From Ruminococcus sp. (GTDB lineage Bacteria; Bacillota; Clostridia; Oscillospirales; Ruminococcaceae), in NCBI GenBank assembly GCA_024697545.1, contig JAILFN010000093.1:1-64000 (forward strand): a stretch of DNA of 64,000 bases, given 5' to 3'. Position 1 is the first letter of the stretch; each line of letters begins with the position of its first letter. The notes below the pieces were generated by a model. The model did not search any database, was not told the DNA's origin, and saw only the letters and a list, made by a program, of their open reading frames with translations. This document shows positions 1 through 8,711 of the stretch, in pieces. The position numbers and the translations under genes are program-made.

Positions 1-40
1 AGTCGTCGGGCGAGAGACCTGATGAACAGAAGAAAAGCGT

Positions 41-116
41 GGGGGTTTAGCTCAGCTGGGAGAGCATCTGCCTTACAAGCAGAGGGTCATAGGTTCGAGC
101 CCTATAGTTTCCACCA
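41..116 (+). tRNA. tRNA-Val(TAC)
   Basis: Full cloverleaf of 76 nt. The acceptor stem pairs with several G-U wobbles, the D-arm is GCTC/GAGC, the anticodon loop CTTACAA sits on a TCTGC/GCAGA stem, and the T-arm carries GGTTCGAGC. The CCA end is encoded at 114-116. It is the first of five clustered tRNA genes. Confidence 0.95.
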
Positions 117-118
117 TC

Positions 119-147
119 GCGGAGATCGCGGTCTTAACGGTCTCCGC
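119..147 (+). other. hairpin between tRNA-Val and tRNA-Asp
   Basis: Perfect 7-bp inverted repeat GCGGAGA/TCTCCGC with a 15-nt loop directly after the tRNA-Val CCA. There is no T-run, so it is more likely a processing element of the tRNA precursor than a terminator; this role is inferred. Confidence 0.45.
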
Positions 148-155
148 TTAAATAT

Positions 156-232
156 GGCCGGGTAGTTCAGTTGGTTAGAACGCCAGCCTGTCACGCTGGA
201 GGTCGTGGGTTCGAGCCCCATTCCGGTCGCCA
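156..232 (+). tRNA. tRNA-Asp(GTC)
   Basis: 77-nt cloverleaf with acceptor stem GGCCGGG against TCCGGTC, an anticodon loop containing GTC, a T-arm GGGTTCGAGCCCC, and an encoded CCA at 230-232. Confidence 0.95.
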
Positions 233-261
233 TTATATTATTCCTGCGGACAGCGGGGTAT

Positions 262-334
262 GCCTCTGTAGCTCAGTAGGTAGAGCAGGGGACTGAAAAT
301 CCCCGTGTCGATGGTTCGATTCCGTCCGGAGGCA
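262..334 (+). tRNA. tRNA-Phe(GAA)
   Basis: Acceptor GCCTCTG pairs with CGGAGGC. The anticodon loop CTGAAAA on a GGGGA/TCCCC stem reads GAA. CCA is not encoded: the sequence after the discriminator A is TCA. Confidence 0.94.
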
Positions 335-364
335 TCAAGGTCGAAGAGATTCGGCCACACTTAT

Positions 365-437
365 GCGGATTTAGCTCATCTGGTAGAGCGCCACCTTGCC
401 AAGGTGGAGGTAGCGAGTTCGAGCCTCGTAATCCGCT
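365..437 (+). tRNA. tRNA-Gly(GCC)
   Basis: Acceptor GCGGATT pairs with AATCCGC. The anticodon loop TTGCCAA on a CCACC/GGTGG stem reads GCC. CCA is not encoded. Confidence 0.94.
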
Positions 438-475
438 TTTTGTTTTCTCAGATGAAAACAGAGAGCTTATATTTC

Positions 476-546
476 GGCGCTATAGCCAAGTGGTAAGGCA
501 ATGGACTGCAACTCCGTGATCTCCAGTTCAAATCTGGATGGCGCCT
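476..546 (+). tRNA. tRNA-Cys(GCA)
   Basis: Acceptor GGCGCTA pairs with TGGCGCC. The anticodon loop CTGCAAC reads GCA. At 71 nt the D-arm is short, as is usual for tRNA-Cys. CCA is not encoded. Last gene of the tRNA cluster. Confidence 0.94.
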
Positions 547-550
547 CACG

Positions 551-581
551 ATCCCCTGTGATATTCACAGGGGATTTTTTT
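551..581 (+). terminator. terminator of the tRNA cluster
   Basis: Stem ATCCCCTGTGA/TCACAGGGGAT with a 3-nt loop (551-573... arms at both ends), followed by a run of about eight T. A strong intrinsic terminator five bases after tRNA-Cys. Confidence 0.92.
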
Positions 582-618
582 GCGTTCCTGAGGCTGCCAA
601 AGGCAGGCGTGACGGTAA

Positions 619-649
619 ATAAAAAAACTGCCGCACCGTAGTGCAGCAG
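619..649 (-). terminator. terminator of the MacB-like ABC gene
   Basis: On the minus strand a CTGCTGCAC/GTGCGGCAG-type hairpin (628-649, one mismatch) is followed by a T-run (A-run 619-627 on the plus strand). It lies 15 nt after the stop of the minus-strand ABC gene. Confidence 0.85.
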
Positions 650-664
650 CTTTGAGGTTATTTA

Positions 665-3661
665 TCACTCGGATCTCAGTGCGACAACAGGATCCTTCTT
701 TGCGGCGCTGCGCGACGGGATCAGTCCCGAGATGAGCGTCAGCAGTATGCTTATCGCTATCAGCACGACCGCCGCGGGAATGGGCAGGAATGCGTTGAGG
801 CTCTGTATGTCTGTGACCTTGTGTATAATGATGTTCGCGGGTATACATATAAGCATCGTGACCGCAACACCGATCAGACCCGATGTGAAGCCGATTATCA
901 TCGTTTCGGCGTTGAACATACTCGATACATCCTTCTTTGAAGCACCGATCGCACGGAGTATACCGATCTCCTTTGTGCGCTCCTGAACGGATATCAGCGT
1001 GATAACGCCTATCATTATCGAGGACACGATCAGCGAGATGGATACGAACGCTATCAGAACATAGCTTATCGCGTTGATTATCGTGGTTACGGAGGAGAGC
1101 ATTAAGCCGATGTAGTCGGTATAGGTTATCTTCTTCTCTTCCTCAACGTCCTTGTTGTAATCGTCTATCGCTTCGGTAATGGCGTCCTTGTTCTCAAAGG
1201 TCGCGGCGTAGAGGGATATGGTCGCGGGGTGTTCCTTATCGACATAGCCCAGCTTCTTCAGGTTAGCGGCGTAATCGGAATCGGATACCTCGTGCGGCAT
1301 CACGTCGTTGAAGTAACCCGCGAGTGCAGTCTCATCGGCAGCATCGAGCGCCTGTTTGAGCATTTCTGAGATCTGCGCGGTGGTCATCTCGGCGAGAGCT
1401 GCGTTCAGCTGCTCTGTCTTCTGTGCAGCGACCTGCTCGCGCATACCTGTTTCGAGCATCTCGTCAAACTCGGTCTCGCTCATGGAGCCCAGGTACTGCT
1501 TGATGGTCTCCTCGTCCATCTCGATCTGACCGCCCATCATCTGCATGAATGCGGCGATCATTTCTTCCTCGCTCATGCCCTTGATCTGCTCGATAGCCAT
1601 TGCCACCTCTTCATCGGTGGGTATGCTCATCATCGAGACATAAAGCTCGCTCTTCTTGCTCTCTTCAAGACCCTCGGCATACTCCTTGAACGCCTCAGCC
1701 TTCTGTGCATCGGTGTAATCGACAGTCTCGTCCTCAAACGGCAGACCGCTGAATATATCGGTATCGGGGGAATCGAGCTGTGCCTTGATAGATTCAGCAC
1801 CCTCGCTGTTATCTATGACATATTCCGTCAGCGCGTCGGTATAAGCGATGGCTGTCTGGATCATCGGCGACTTCGTGTCCTCATTGGGGCGGATAACGCC
1901 TGAGATCTTTATATCAACGCCGTTGTCGTAAAGATATTTAAGTCCCGTTTCGCTGTTTCTCATGTCGGTGTAGTTTCCGCTTTCGTCCTTTGAGAAGCAG
2001 TCGGAATTGAGCACCAGCTTGAACTCCTTGTCGCAGATCTCCTCATACGTCCACGACTTTTCGCTGTACTCGACCTCCTTCTGATCCAGCGCAGCCTGCA
2101 TCATTTCGCTCATCTCGTCGTGGCTCTTTAGTCCGAGAGCGTAAAGCGAAAGATCGTCCAGCTCGTTGTTGCTGTCCAGCACGAGAAGCACTTCGTTGTA
2201 CTCCGAAGGCCAGTCGCCGTATACAAGGTCATACTGATCCTTCACGATATCATTTATGCCGCCGCCCTCTCGCGTGGGGAGCATCTCTGTCGCCAGCTCT
2301 ACCCTTGTCTGGAACATACTTGACATTCCCGACATATAGCTGTCGCGCTGTTCCATCATGGCACTCATGTCATAGCCCATCGACTCAGCCATTATGTCCT
2401 GCATCATGGTGTTGGGGTCGGAATGGATTATCTTATTATCTTCGTTTTTGGTGTAGATACCGATATCGAGGTCGTAGGAATACTTCACGGCGCTTATAGC
2501 TTCGTGCAGCTCGCTGTCCTTGTCGGCGCGTTCCTTTTCGATGTGCTTCTTGAAGGAAGCAAGATCGTTGGTCGTCTGGTTAGAGGTACTCAGCGCATTG
2601 ACAAGATCGCTGAAGATGGGTTTTGTATAGACCGCATCAAGATCGTGATCCTTGCTCTTTTCCGACTTGCCCGTCATCGTCTCAAACAGCGAGGAAAAGT
2701 CCATCACGTTCGATTCTATGGTCAGCGGGTACGCCGAGAGCGATTCCTCCTGAACATCGTTTATATATTTGGTAACGCCTTGGGAAAGCGCGAGTATCGC
2801 CGAAATGCCGATGATGCCGATGCTTCCCGCGAATGAGGTAAGTATCGTGCGTCCCTTTTTGGTCATAAGGTTTTTCAGCGAGAGCGAGAATGCCGTGCCG
2901 AAGGACATCGAAGGCTTTTTTAGCTTGCCCTCGGAAGCACGCTGCTGCTCATCGTGCGACTTTTCCGAAGCCACTTCCTCGTCCGAAAGCGGCATACTGT
3001 CACCCGTGATCTGACCGTCGAGCACGCGGATTATCCTTGAAGCATACTTGTCTGCAAGCTCGGGGTTGTGCGTTACCATTATGATAAGCTTATCCTTCGA
3101 GATCTTTTTAAGTATCTCCATGACCTGAACGCTGGTCTCGGTGTCAAGAGCGCCTGTCGGCTCGTCGGCAAGGATTATATCAGGGTCGTTTACCAGCGCA
3201 CGGGCGATAGCCACGCGCTGCATCTGACCGCCCGACATCTCACCGGGGCGCTTTTTCAGCTGATTGCCCAGCCCGACCTCTTCAAGTGCCTTTATGGCAC
3301 GCTCACGCCTTTCCGACTTTGATACGCCCGAAAGGGTCAGCGCCAGCTCAACGTTCTGGAGCACCGTCTGGTGCGGGATAAGGTTGTAGCTCTGGAACAC
3401 AAAGCCGATCGAATGGTTGCGGTAAGCATCCCAGTCGCGGTCCTTGAAGTCCTTTGTGGACTTGCCGTTGATGATAAGGTCGCCCTCAGTGTACTGATCG
3501 AGACCGCCGATGATATTTAGCATGGTGGTCTTGCCGCAGCCCGAAGGACCGAGTATAGCCACAAACTCGGAGTGTCTGAAATTCAGATCCACACCTCTGA
3601 GCGCATGAACTACGTCATCTCCTGCGGGGTACTGCTTTTTTATGCCTTTTAGTTCAAGCAT
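665..3661 (-). CDS. ABC transporter, fused ATP-binding and FtsX-type permease (MacB-like)
   Basis: A 998-residue membrane ABC protein of the macrolide/bacitracin/lipoprotein-export (type VII) class. The N-terminal ATPase shows Walker A GPSGCGKT, signature MSGGQ, Walker B IILADEP and the H-loop IMVTHN. A TM segment follows near residue 285, then an extracellular region of about 550 residues rich in Met, Glu and Asp, then a C-terminal FtsX domain with three TM segments containing VQERTKEIGILRAIGASKKD. The start was placed at the ATG preceded by GGAGGGAGACA rather than at an ATG six codons upstream. It is monocistronic, with its own promoter and terminator and an inverted repeat over the promoter. 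It may export peptides or antimicrobials, or act in envelope stress; the substrate cannot be read from sequence. Confidence 0.88.
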   Translation of the reverse strand: MLELKGIKKQYPAGDDVVHALRGVDLNFRHSEFVAILGPSGCGKTTMLNIIGGLDQYTEGDLIINGKSTKDFKDRDWDAYRNHSIGFVFQSYNLIPHQTVLQNVELALTLSGVSKSERRERAIKALEEVGLGNQLKKRPGEMSGGQMQRVAIARALVNDPDIILADEPTGALDTETSVQVMEILKKISKDKLIIMVTHNPELADKYASRIIRVLDGQITGDSMPLSDEEVASEKSHDEQQRASEGKLKKPSMSFGTAFSLSLKNLMTKKGRTILTSFAGSIGIIGISAILALSQGVTKYINDVQEESLSAYPLTIESNVMDFSSLFETMTGKSEKSKDHDLDAVYTKPIFSDLVNALSTSNQTTNDLASFKKHIEKERADKDSELHEAISAVKYSYDLDIGIYTKNEDNKIIHSDPNTMMQDIMAESMGYDMSAMMEQRDSYMSGMSSMFQTRVELATEMLPTREGGGINDIVKDQYDLVYGDWPSEYNEVLLVLDSNNELDDLSLYALGLKSHDEMSEMMQAALDQKEVEYSEKSWTYEEICDKEFKLVLNSDCFSKDESGNYTDMRNSETGLKYLYDNGVDIKISGVIRPNEDTKSPMIQTAIAYTDALTEYVIDNSEGAESIKAQLDSPDTDIFSGLPFEDETVDYTDAQKAEAFKEYAEGLEESKKSELYVSMMSIPTDEEVAMAIEQIKGMSEEEMIAAFMQMMGGQIEMDEETIKQYLGSMSETEFDEMLETGMREQVAAQKTEQLNAALAEMTTAQISEMLKQALDAADETALAGYFNDVMPHEVSDSDYAANLKKLGYVDKEHPATISLYAATFENKDAITEAIDDYNKDVEEEKKITYTDYIGLMLSSVTTIINAISYVLIAFVSISLIVSSIMIGVITLISVQERTKEIGILRAIGASKKDVSSMFNAETMIIGFTSGLIGVAVTMLICIPANIIIHKVTDIQSLNAFLPIPAAVVLIAISILLTLISGLIPSRSAAKKDPVVALRSE

Positions 3662-3718
3662 TGTCTCCCTCCATATCATGTCTTTATTTGTCTAATACTT
3701 ATAGCTTTATAACACATC

Positions 3719-3754
3719 AAATATCATGATATCACAATGATATTTTATTGTCAA
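3719..3754 (-). promoter_or_regulatory. promoter with overlapping inverted repeat (operator)
   Basis: Minus-strand promoter: -35 TTGACA (3749-3754), 17-nt spacer, -10 TATCAT (3726-3731) preceded by TGA (extended -10). A 9-bp inverted repeat AAATATCAT/ATGATATTT (3719-3727 and 3737-3745, 9-nt spacing) covers the -10 and the spacer, as expected of a repressor site controlling the ABC gene. Confidence 0.7.
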
Positions 3755-3866
3755 GCAAAACGGCGTCACGCCGCGGTGAAATGAGCATTATGCACATAAA
3801 GAACGCCCCACCGCGAGAACCTTTTGAGGATTTGACGACCGATCATTTAATTCCCGCTCCACCCTG

Positions 3867-3893
3867 TCTGCCGCCTTTGCGGCAGGCGGCAGA
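3867..3893. other. GC-rich hairpin in the 3755-4090 gene-free stretch
   Basis: 9-bp stem TCTGCCGCC/GGCGGCAGA with a 9-nt loop. The rest of 3755-4090 shows no gene with a ribosome site; a 70-codon frame there has no support. No T-run follows the stem. Confidence 0.4.
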
Positions 3894-4091
3894 GAGCCTC
3901 CTCCATGTACCGACGCAGATAACTGCGAAACGGGATCGCACCGCCGCTAAGCCATGTTAATATTGTAGCATTTTGCAATGTATAAACACCCGGCGGCAGT
4001 CAGGCGGCGTATAGCGGGCTGAAATGGTCCTGACAGCGGTATATCTTCTCTTTTTTAGGAGTTTATCCTTATAGAATCCAAAAATGTATTA

Positions 4092-4120
4092 TTGACTTGC
4101 TACCTGCCGCATGGTATAAT
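4092..4120 (+). promoter_or_regulatory. sigma-A promoter of the GH2 gene
   Basis: -35 TTGACT (4092-4097), exactly 17 nt, -10 TATAAT (4115-4120). The predicted transcript starts about 30 nt before the GH2 start codon. Confidence 0.85.
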
Positions 4121-4156
4121 GAGACTGTAATATATTTGTATAAAGGGGCGACGGTC

Positions 4157-7100
4157 ATGATAAAAACACTGTTTTGCGATAAGTGGGAATTTTCAAAAAA
4201 TCCACTTGGAACAGAATATGAAAATGCTTCGGGCTGGCGGAGGACGGCACTTCCTCACGACTGGCTGATATGGGACACCACCGACCTTTACGAGACTTCA
4301 ACGGGCTGGTACCGCCGCACAGTTACCCTGCCCGACGACGGTATGCGTACAATGCTCCGCTTTGAGGGCGTGTATATGGATTGCCGCGTATACGTCAACG
4401 GCAGTCTTGCGGGCGAATGGAAATACGGCTACACCACCTTCGGCTTTGATATAAGCGACCTGCTGCACAGCGGCGAGAACCTTATCGCCGTGCGCGTCGA
4501 TCACCGAAGCCCCAATTCCCGCTGGTATTCGGGCGCGGGCATATTCCGCAATGTATGGCTCTGCCGTTACCCCGACACGCATATCCTCCCCGACGGCATT
4601 TACATCACGGCGGGCACCGACGGCACTGTGTATATCACTGCCGAGACGGAACGTCCCGAGGGCGAGAGCGTTGAAGGGCTCTCGCTGAAGACCGAGATCT
4701 GCAAGCGCGGCGGGCAGGTACCCGCAGCATATGCCGAGAGCCTTTGCTGCGCCGCCGACAGGAGCGCTCTTCCCGACGCTGTGACCCGCAGCGGGTTCGC
4801 TTATTCCGTAACCACTCAGACTGTAAAGATAAACTCCCCTGCCCTGTGGGACATCGACGATCCTCAGCTTTATACCTGCACCGTGATCCTCTGCAAGGAC
4901 GGCGTGCCGATAGACCGCGAGAGCGTGACGTTCGGATTCCGCAGCGCGGAGTTCACCACCGACCACGGCTTTTTGCTCAACGGCAAGCGGGTAAAGCTGC
5001 ACGGCTGCTGCGAGCATCACGACCTCGGCGCTCTGGGAGCTGCCGTCAACCGCTCGGCTTTAAGACGACAGCTTGAGATACTGCGCGGCATGGGCGTGAA
5101 CGCCATACGCACCAGCCATAATCCCCCCGCAGTCGAACTCATGGAGCTTGCGGACGAGATGGGATTCCTCATACTCAGCGAAGGCTTTGATATGTGGGAG
5201 CTGAAAAAGACCGACTACGACTACGCCCGCTTCTTCCCCGAATGGATAGAACGCGACGTTGCATCATGGGTGCGCCGCGACCGCTGCCACCCGAGCCTTA
5301 TCGGCTGGAGCATCGGCAATGAGATATACGACACCCACGTTTCCGAACGCGGTCAGGAGGTCACTTCCCTGCTCAGCAGGCTTGTACGCCTGCACGACCC
5401 GCGCGGCAACGGCTGTGTCACCATCGGCTCAAATTACATGAGCAGCGATAACGCACAGCGCTGCGCGGATATACTAAAGATCGCAGGCTACAACTATGCC
5501 GAGCGCCTTTACGATGAGCATCACGCGGCTCACCCCGACTGGTGCATATACGGCAGCGAGACCAGCTCGGTAGTGCAGAGCCGCGGCATATACCACTTCC
5601 CCCGCGACATTGCCATACTCAGCGACGACGACGAGCAGTGCTCATCTCTCGGCAACAGCGCACCGATATGGGCGGCAAAATCATGGGAGGCTTGCATAAT
5701 CCCCGACCGCGACCGCGAATACTGCGCGGGACAGTTCATCTGGACAGGCTTCGACTACATCGGCGAGCCCACACCCTACTCCACCAAAAACAGCTACTTC
5801 GGTCAGATAGACACGGCAGGCTTCCCGAAGGACAGCTATTACGTCTTCAAATCGGTATGGGAGGACGGCAAGGGCGAACCGTTCATACACATCTTCCCTT
5901 ACTGGGACTTCAACGAAGGACAGGTAATAGACATCCGCGTGGCGAGCAACTGCCCCAAGGTAAAGCTCATGTTCAACGGTGAGGTGATAGCCGAAAAGGA
6001 CTTTGACCCTCAGCATGACAAGGAGCTCACCCTCGACACAAAGCTCACCTACTCAAAGGGCGAGATAAAGGCACTGGGCTTTGACGAAAGCGGCAGGCAG
6101 ATAGCCTGCGAGTCGGTGCCGACCCACGGCAGCACGGCGAAGCTCAAACTGAACGTCGATCCCATCGGGAACGGCGGCAGAGATAAGAACAGCCTTTTCC
6201 CCGCCGACGGCGAAACGCTTATTTTCGTCGATATATCAGCAGCCGACGAAAACGGCGTGTTCTCTGCAAACGCCGCCGACCGCGTGATGGTCGAAGTAAC
6301 GGGCGCAGGACGGCTCATCGGTCTTGACAACGGCGATTCGACCGACTACGAGCAGTACAAGGGCGTTTCCCGCAGGCTGTTCTCGGGCAGGCTTCTCGCA
6401 ATGATCGCTCCCGATACAGAAGCGGGCGAGATCAGTGTAAAGGTAAGCTCCCCCGCCCTGCCCGACGCTTTTCTCACGCTGCACACGGCGGCTGCCGAAG
6501 TCCGCGAGGGGATGGCCATACCCGACCCCTGCACCCCCCGCCCGCTCTGCGTAGAAAACGCCCGGAGCGATATCCCCGTAAGGAAGATCGAGCTGCACGG
6601 CGAAAAGGTACACTTCGACCCCGAGCACAGAGAGCTTACATTCTCGGTCAGAGCACTCCCCGAAAACTCCTCCTGCGCCGATGATATCGAGTTCAAGCTG
6701 ATAACCGCCGCGGGCATCGTCACACACAACGCAAGGGTGAAGTCCGCCTCTCACGGCAGTGTTACGGTAGAATGTATGGGCGACGGAGAGTTCCTGCTGC
6801 GTGCCCTCTGCAAGAACGGCACCGACAGATACCATGTGATAAGCGACCTCCCGCTCACTGCCGACGGCATCGGCAGCGCACTCATCGACCCATATGAGCT
6901 TGTGGCAGGCGGACTGTATTCCGTAAGCGGCGGCAACGTCACGACGGGCATACATCACGGCGCGGGCATCGCAAACGGCGGCGGCTGGTTCGGCTTTGAG
7001 AACGTAGATCTCGGCGAGGTCGGCAGCGATGTTATCACAGTGCCGCTCTTTGCCAACTACAACACCCCCGTCCGCATAAAGATATGGGACGGCATCCCCG

Positions 7101-7630
7101 ACAACGGCGGCGAGCTGCTCGGAGACTTTGAGTACGCCCTCGCGCCAAAGTGGCTGACCTATCAGCCGATGAGCTACAAGCTCCCGAAGGTGCTGACAGG
7201 CGTACACACCATCTGCATACAGTCGGATACGGCTTATGACGTTCAGGGATTCAGCTTTGAAAAGCGAGCCAAGGAAACGTCAGAGCTTTTTGCCGCCAAT
7301 GCCGAGAGCATCTACGGCGACAAGTTCACAAAGCAGGCTGACGCAGTAACGGGCATCGGTAACAACGTCACTGTATCCTTCGGCGATTTCGACTTTGCCG
7401 CGCCGCCCGAAAGAGTCTGCATCTGCGGCAGGAGCGAGCTTCCCGTCAACAGCATCCACATCGTATTTGAGGGCAGCTGCGGCGAAATACGCACCCTTGC
7501 GGAGTTCAGTCAGGCGGCTGACTACACCGAGCGCAGCTTCCCCGTTGAAGGTTTCTGCGGCAAGGGCAAGGTATCGCTGGTATTCCTTCCCGGCTGCGAC
7601 TTTGATCTGAGATCTGTAAGATTTGAATAA
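4157..7630 (+). CDS. glycoside hydrolase family 2 (beta-galactosidase-like)
   Basis: A 1157-residue retaining glycosidase. The N-terminal sugar-binding jelly roll and Ig-like domain precede a TIM barrel with the GH2 acid/base in GWSIGNEI (Glu389) and the nucleophile in IYGSETSS (Glu468). After about residue 600 come extra beta domains that include a DUF4982-like region and C-terminal beta-sandwich modules. There is no signal peptide, so it should act in the cytoplasm on imported oligosaccharides; galactosides such as pectic galactan fragments are plausible but unproven. The start at 4157 has AAAGGGG nine bases upstream; an in-frame ATG 20 codons earlier would overlap the promoter. It is monocistronic, with a perfect promoter and a bidirectional terminator. 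Confidence 0.88.
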   Translation: MIKTLFCDKWEFSKNPLGTEYENASGWRRTALPHDWLIWDTTDLYETSTGWYRRTVTLPDDGMRTMLRFEGVYMDCRVYVNGSLAGEWKYGYTTFGFDISDLLHSGENLIAVRVDHRSPNSRWYSGAGIFRNVWLCRYPDTHILPDGIYITAGTDGTVYITAETERPEGESVEGLSLKTEICKRGGQVPAAYAESLCCAADRSALPDAVTRSGFAYSVTTQTVKINSPALWDIDDPQLYTCTVILCKDGVPIDRESVTFGFRSAEFTTDHGFLLNGKRVKLHGCCEHHDLGALGAAVNRSALRRQLEILRGMGVNAIRTSHNPPAVELMELADEMGFLILSEGFDMWELKKTDYDYARFFPEWIERDVASWVRRDRCHPSLIGWSIGNEIYDTHVSERGQEVTSLLSRLVRLHDPRGNGCVTIGSNYMSSDNAQRCADILKIAGYNYAERLYDEHHAAHPDWCIYGSETSSVVQSRGIYHFPRDIAILSDDDEQCSSLGNSAPIWAAKSWEACIIPDRDREYCAGQFIWTGFDYIGEPTPYSTKNSYFGQIDTAGFPKDSYYVFKSVWEDGKGEPFIHIFPYWDFNEGQVIDIRVASNCPKVKLMFNGEVIAEKDFDPQHDKELTLDTKLTYSKGEIKALGFDESGRQIACESVPTHGSTAKLKLNVDPIGNGGRDKNSLFPADGETLIFVDISAADENGVFSANAADRVMVEVTGAGRLIGLDNGDSTDYEQYKGVSRRLFSGRLLAMIAPDTEAGEISVKVSSPALPDAFLTLHTAAAEVREGMAIPDPCTPRPLCVENARSDIPVRKIELHGEKVHFDPEHRELTFSVRALPENSSCADDIEFKLITAAGIVTHNARVKSASHGSVTVECMGDGEFLLRALCKNGTDRYHVISDLPLTADGIGSALIDPYELVAGGLYSVSGGNVTTGIHHGAGIANGGGWFGFENVDLGEVGSDVITVPLFANYNTPVRIKIWDGIPDNGGELLGDFEYALAPKWLTYQPMSYKLPKVLTGVHTICIQSDTAYDVQGFSFEKRAKETSELFAANAESIYGDKFTKQADAVTGIGNNVTVSFGDFDFAAPPERVCICGRSELPVNSIHIVFEGSCGEIRTLAEFSQAADYTERSFPVEGFCGKGKVSLVFLPGCDFDLRSVRFE

Positions 7631-7637
7631 TACAAAA

Positions 7638-7675
7638 CGGACGGCTGAAAAAAGCCGTCCGTTGTTGTTTTTATG
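7638..7675. terminator. bidirectional terminator between GH2 and the lipoprotein gene
   Basis: 9-bp stem CGGACGGCT/AGCCGTCCG (7638-7646 and 7653-7661) with T-rich sequence on the plus side and A-rich sequence on the other, serving the convergent GH2 and lipoprotein genes. Confidence 0.88.
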
Positions 7676-7703
7676 TGTTTTTATACCGTTATTTCTCCGA
7701 CCG

Positions 7704-8585
7704 TCAGAAGCCCGCTTCGGCAAGCTGTGAAGCTAAGAAAATATTGCCTTGGTCAACAGTGACCTTTGTCACCTGACAGCTTCCGCCCATCTGGAAGAGT
7801 ATTCCGTCAAAGCCCTTTTCGGGATCGCTGCAATTGTCGATCATCTCATTCACAACAGTCGCAGGGATAGTAAATTCTATCTGCGTCACCGTGGGATCGG
7901 TGATCTTTATGAATCCGTCGTTCTTCACAAAAACGGGACACCATGTATTCTCGTCGTCAGGGGATACAAGGTTCTCGCCCTTCTTGACCCACTCGCCATC
8001 GTCGGATGCAAGGTTGAACTGAGGGTAGTCACAGATGATACCCTCGGGAGTCTCTCCGAACTTGTTCCAGCCGTTTGCATGGCAGGGTCCGATAACTATC
8101 TGGGTATCGTGCAGGTCGGTGATCCCCTCGTCGATCATGCCCATGAGAGTCTCGGTGAGCTGAAAATCAACTACAACGTGCAGATCCCTATCTCTCTCGA
8201 ACGTCCTCGCGTCGATGAAGTCATCGCTCGACTCTCCCTCAACGGTAGTAAAGCCCTGAAAAGCGGCAGCCCACGGAGATGTTGTGCCGTTCTCGATCTC
8301 GATTACAGTCTCGGTCGCAGACTCATCGTAGCCCGCCACCTTTGTGATATCGAACTCGGCAGCCTCGGGCTCTGCGGTGGCTTGCTCTGTCTCGGTCTCT
8401 GTCTCGGCAGCTTCTGTTTCGTCAGCTGTTGTTTCGGGGGCTTCGGTCTCGGCGGCGGAAGTTTCCGCAGCAGTAGTCGCAGAAGTCTCCTTCTCCTCAG
8501 TCTTTGCGCTGTCTCCGCAGCCCGCAAAGCTCAGCGCCATAGCAAGAGCCACAGCTCCTGCAAGAATGTGTTTACTTGTCTTCAA
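7704..8585 (-). CDS. lipoprotein, unknown function
   Basis: A 293-residue secreted lipoprotein. Its signal peptide ends in a lipobox (LSFAGC), followed by a low-complexity Thr/Ala/Glu linker of about 60 residues and a C-terminal domain of about 210 residues (TETVIEIENG... TKVTVDQGN) with the alternating pattern of a beta-sandwich, possibly carbohydrate-binding. Two ATG/TTG choices exist; TTG at 8585 was chosen because AAAGGA lies nine bases upstream and gives a compact signal peptide, whereas an ATG eight codons earlier overlaps a small hairpin. It has its own promoter. I do not recognise the domain and assign no function. Confidence 0.7.
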   Translation of the reverse strand: MKTSKHILAGAVALAMALSFAGCGDSAKTEEKETSATTAAETSAAETEAPETTADETEAAETETETEQATAEPEAAEFDITKVAGYDESATETVIEIENGTTSPWAAAFQGFTTVEGESSDDFIDARTFERDRDLHVVVDFQLTETLMGMIDEGITDLHDTQIVIGPCHANGWNKFGETPEGIICDYPQFNLASDDGEWVKKGENLVSPDDENTWCPVFVKNDGFIKITDPTVTQIEFTIPATVVNEMIDNCSDPEKGFDGILFQMGGSCQVTKVTVDQGNIFLASQLAEAGF

Positions 8586-8601
8586 TTTAACCAATCCTTT
8601 C

Positions 8602-8620
8602 CGTATCATAAAAAGATACG
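8602..8620 (-). other. leader hairpin before the lipoprotein ribosome site
   Basis: CGTATC/GATACG 6-bp stem with a 7-nt loop in the predicted 5' leader, just upstream of GGAAAGGA. Confidence 0.4.
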
Positions 8621-8627
8621 CAAGTTT

Positions 8628-8656
8628 AGTATATCACATATCAAGCATTTTTGCAA
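8628..8656 (-). promoter_or_regulatory. promoter of the lipoprotein gene
   Basis: Minus-strand TTGCAA (8651-8656), 17-nt spacer, TATACT (8628-8633) with an upstream TGA (extended -10). Confidence 0.75.
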
Positions 8657-8711
8657 GAGTTTTCATCTGTTTTCAGAAATTTTCCTGCCGGCGCTTCGCA
8701 ATTTGCTGCCG

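Noticed and set aside
305-496. 63-codon frame across the tRNA cluster
   Set aside because: Overlaps tRNA-Phe, tRNA-Gly and tRNA-Cys completely.
3748-3960. 70-codon frame in the 3.7-4.0 kb gap
   Set aside because: No ribosome site, starts inside the ABC promoter, and contains a GC-rich hairpin; looks like chance.
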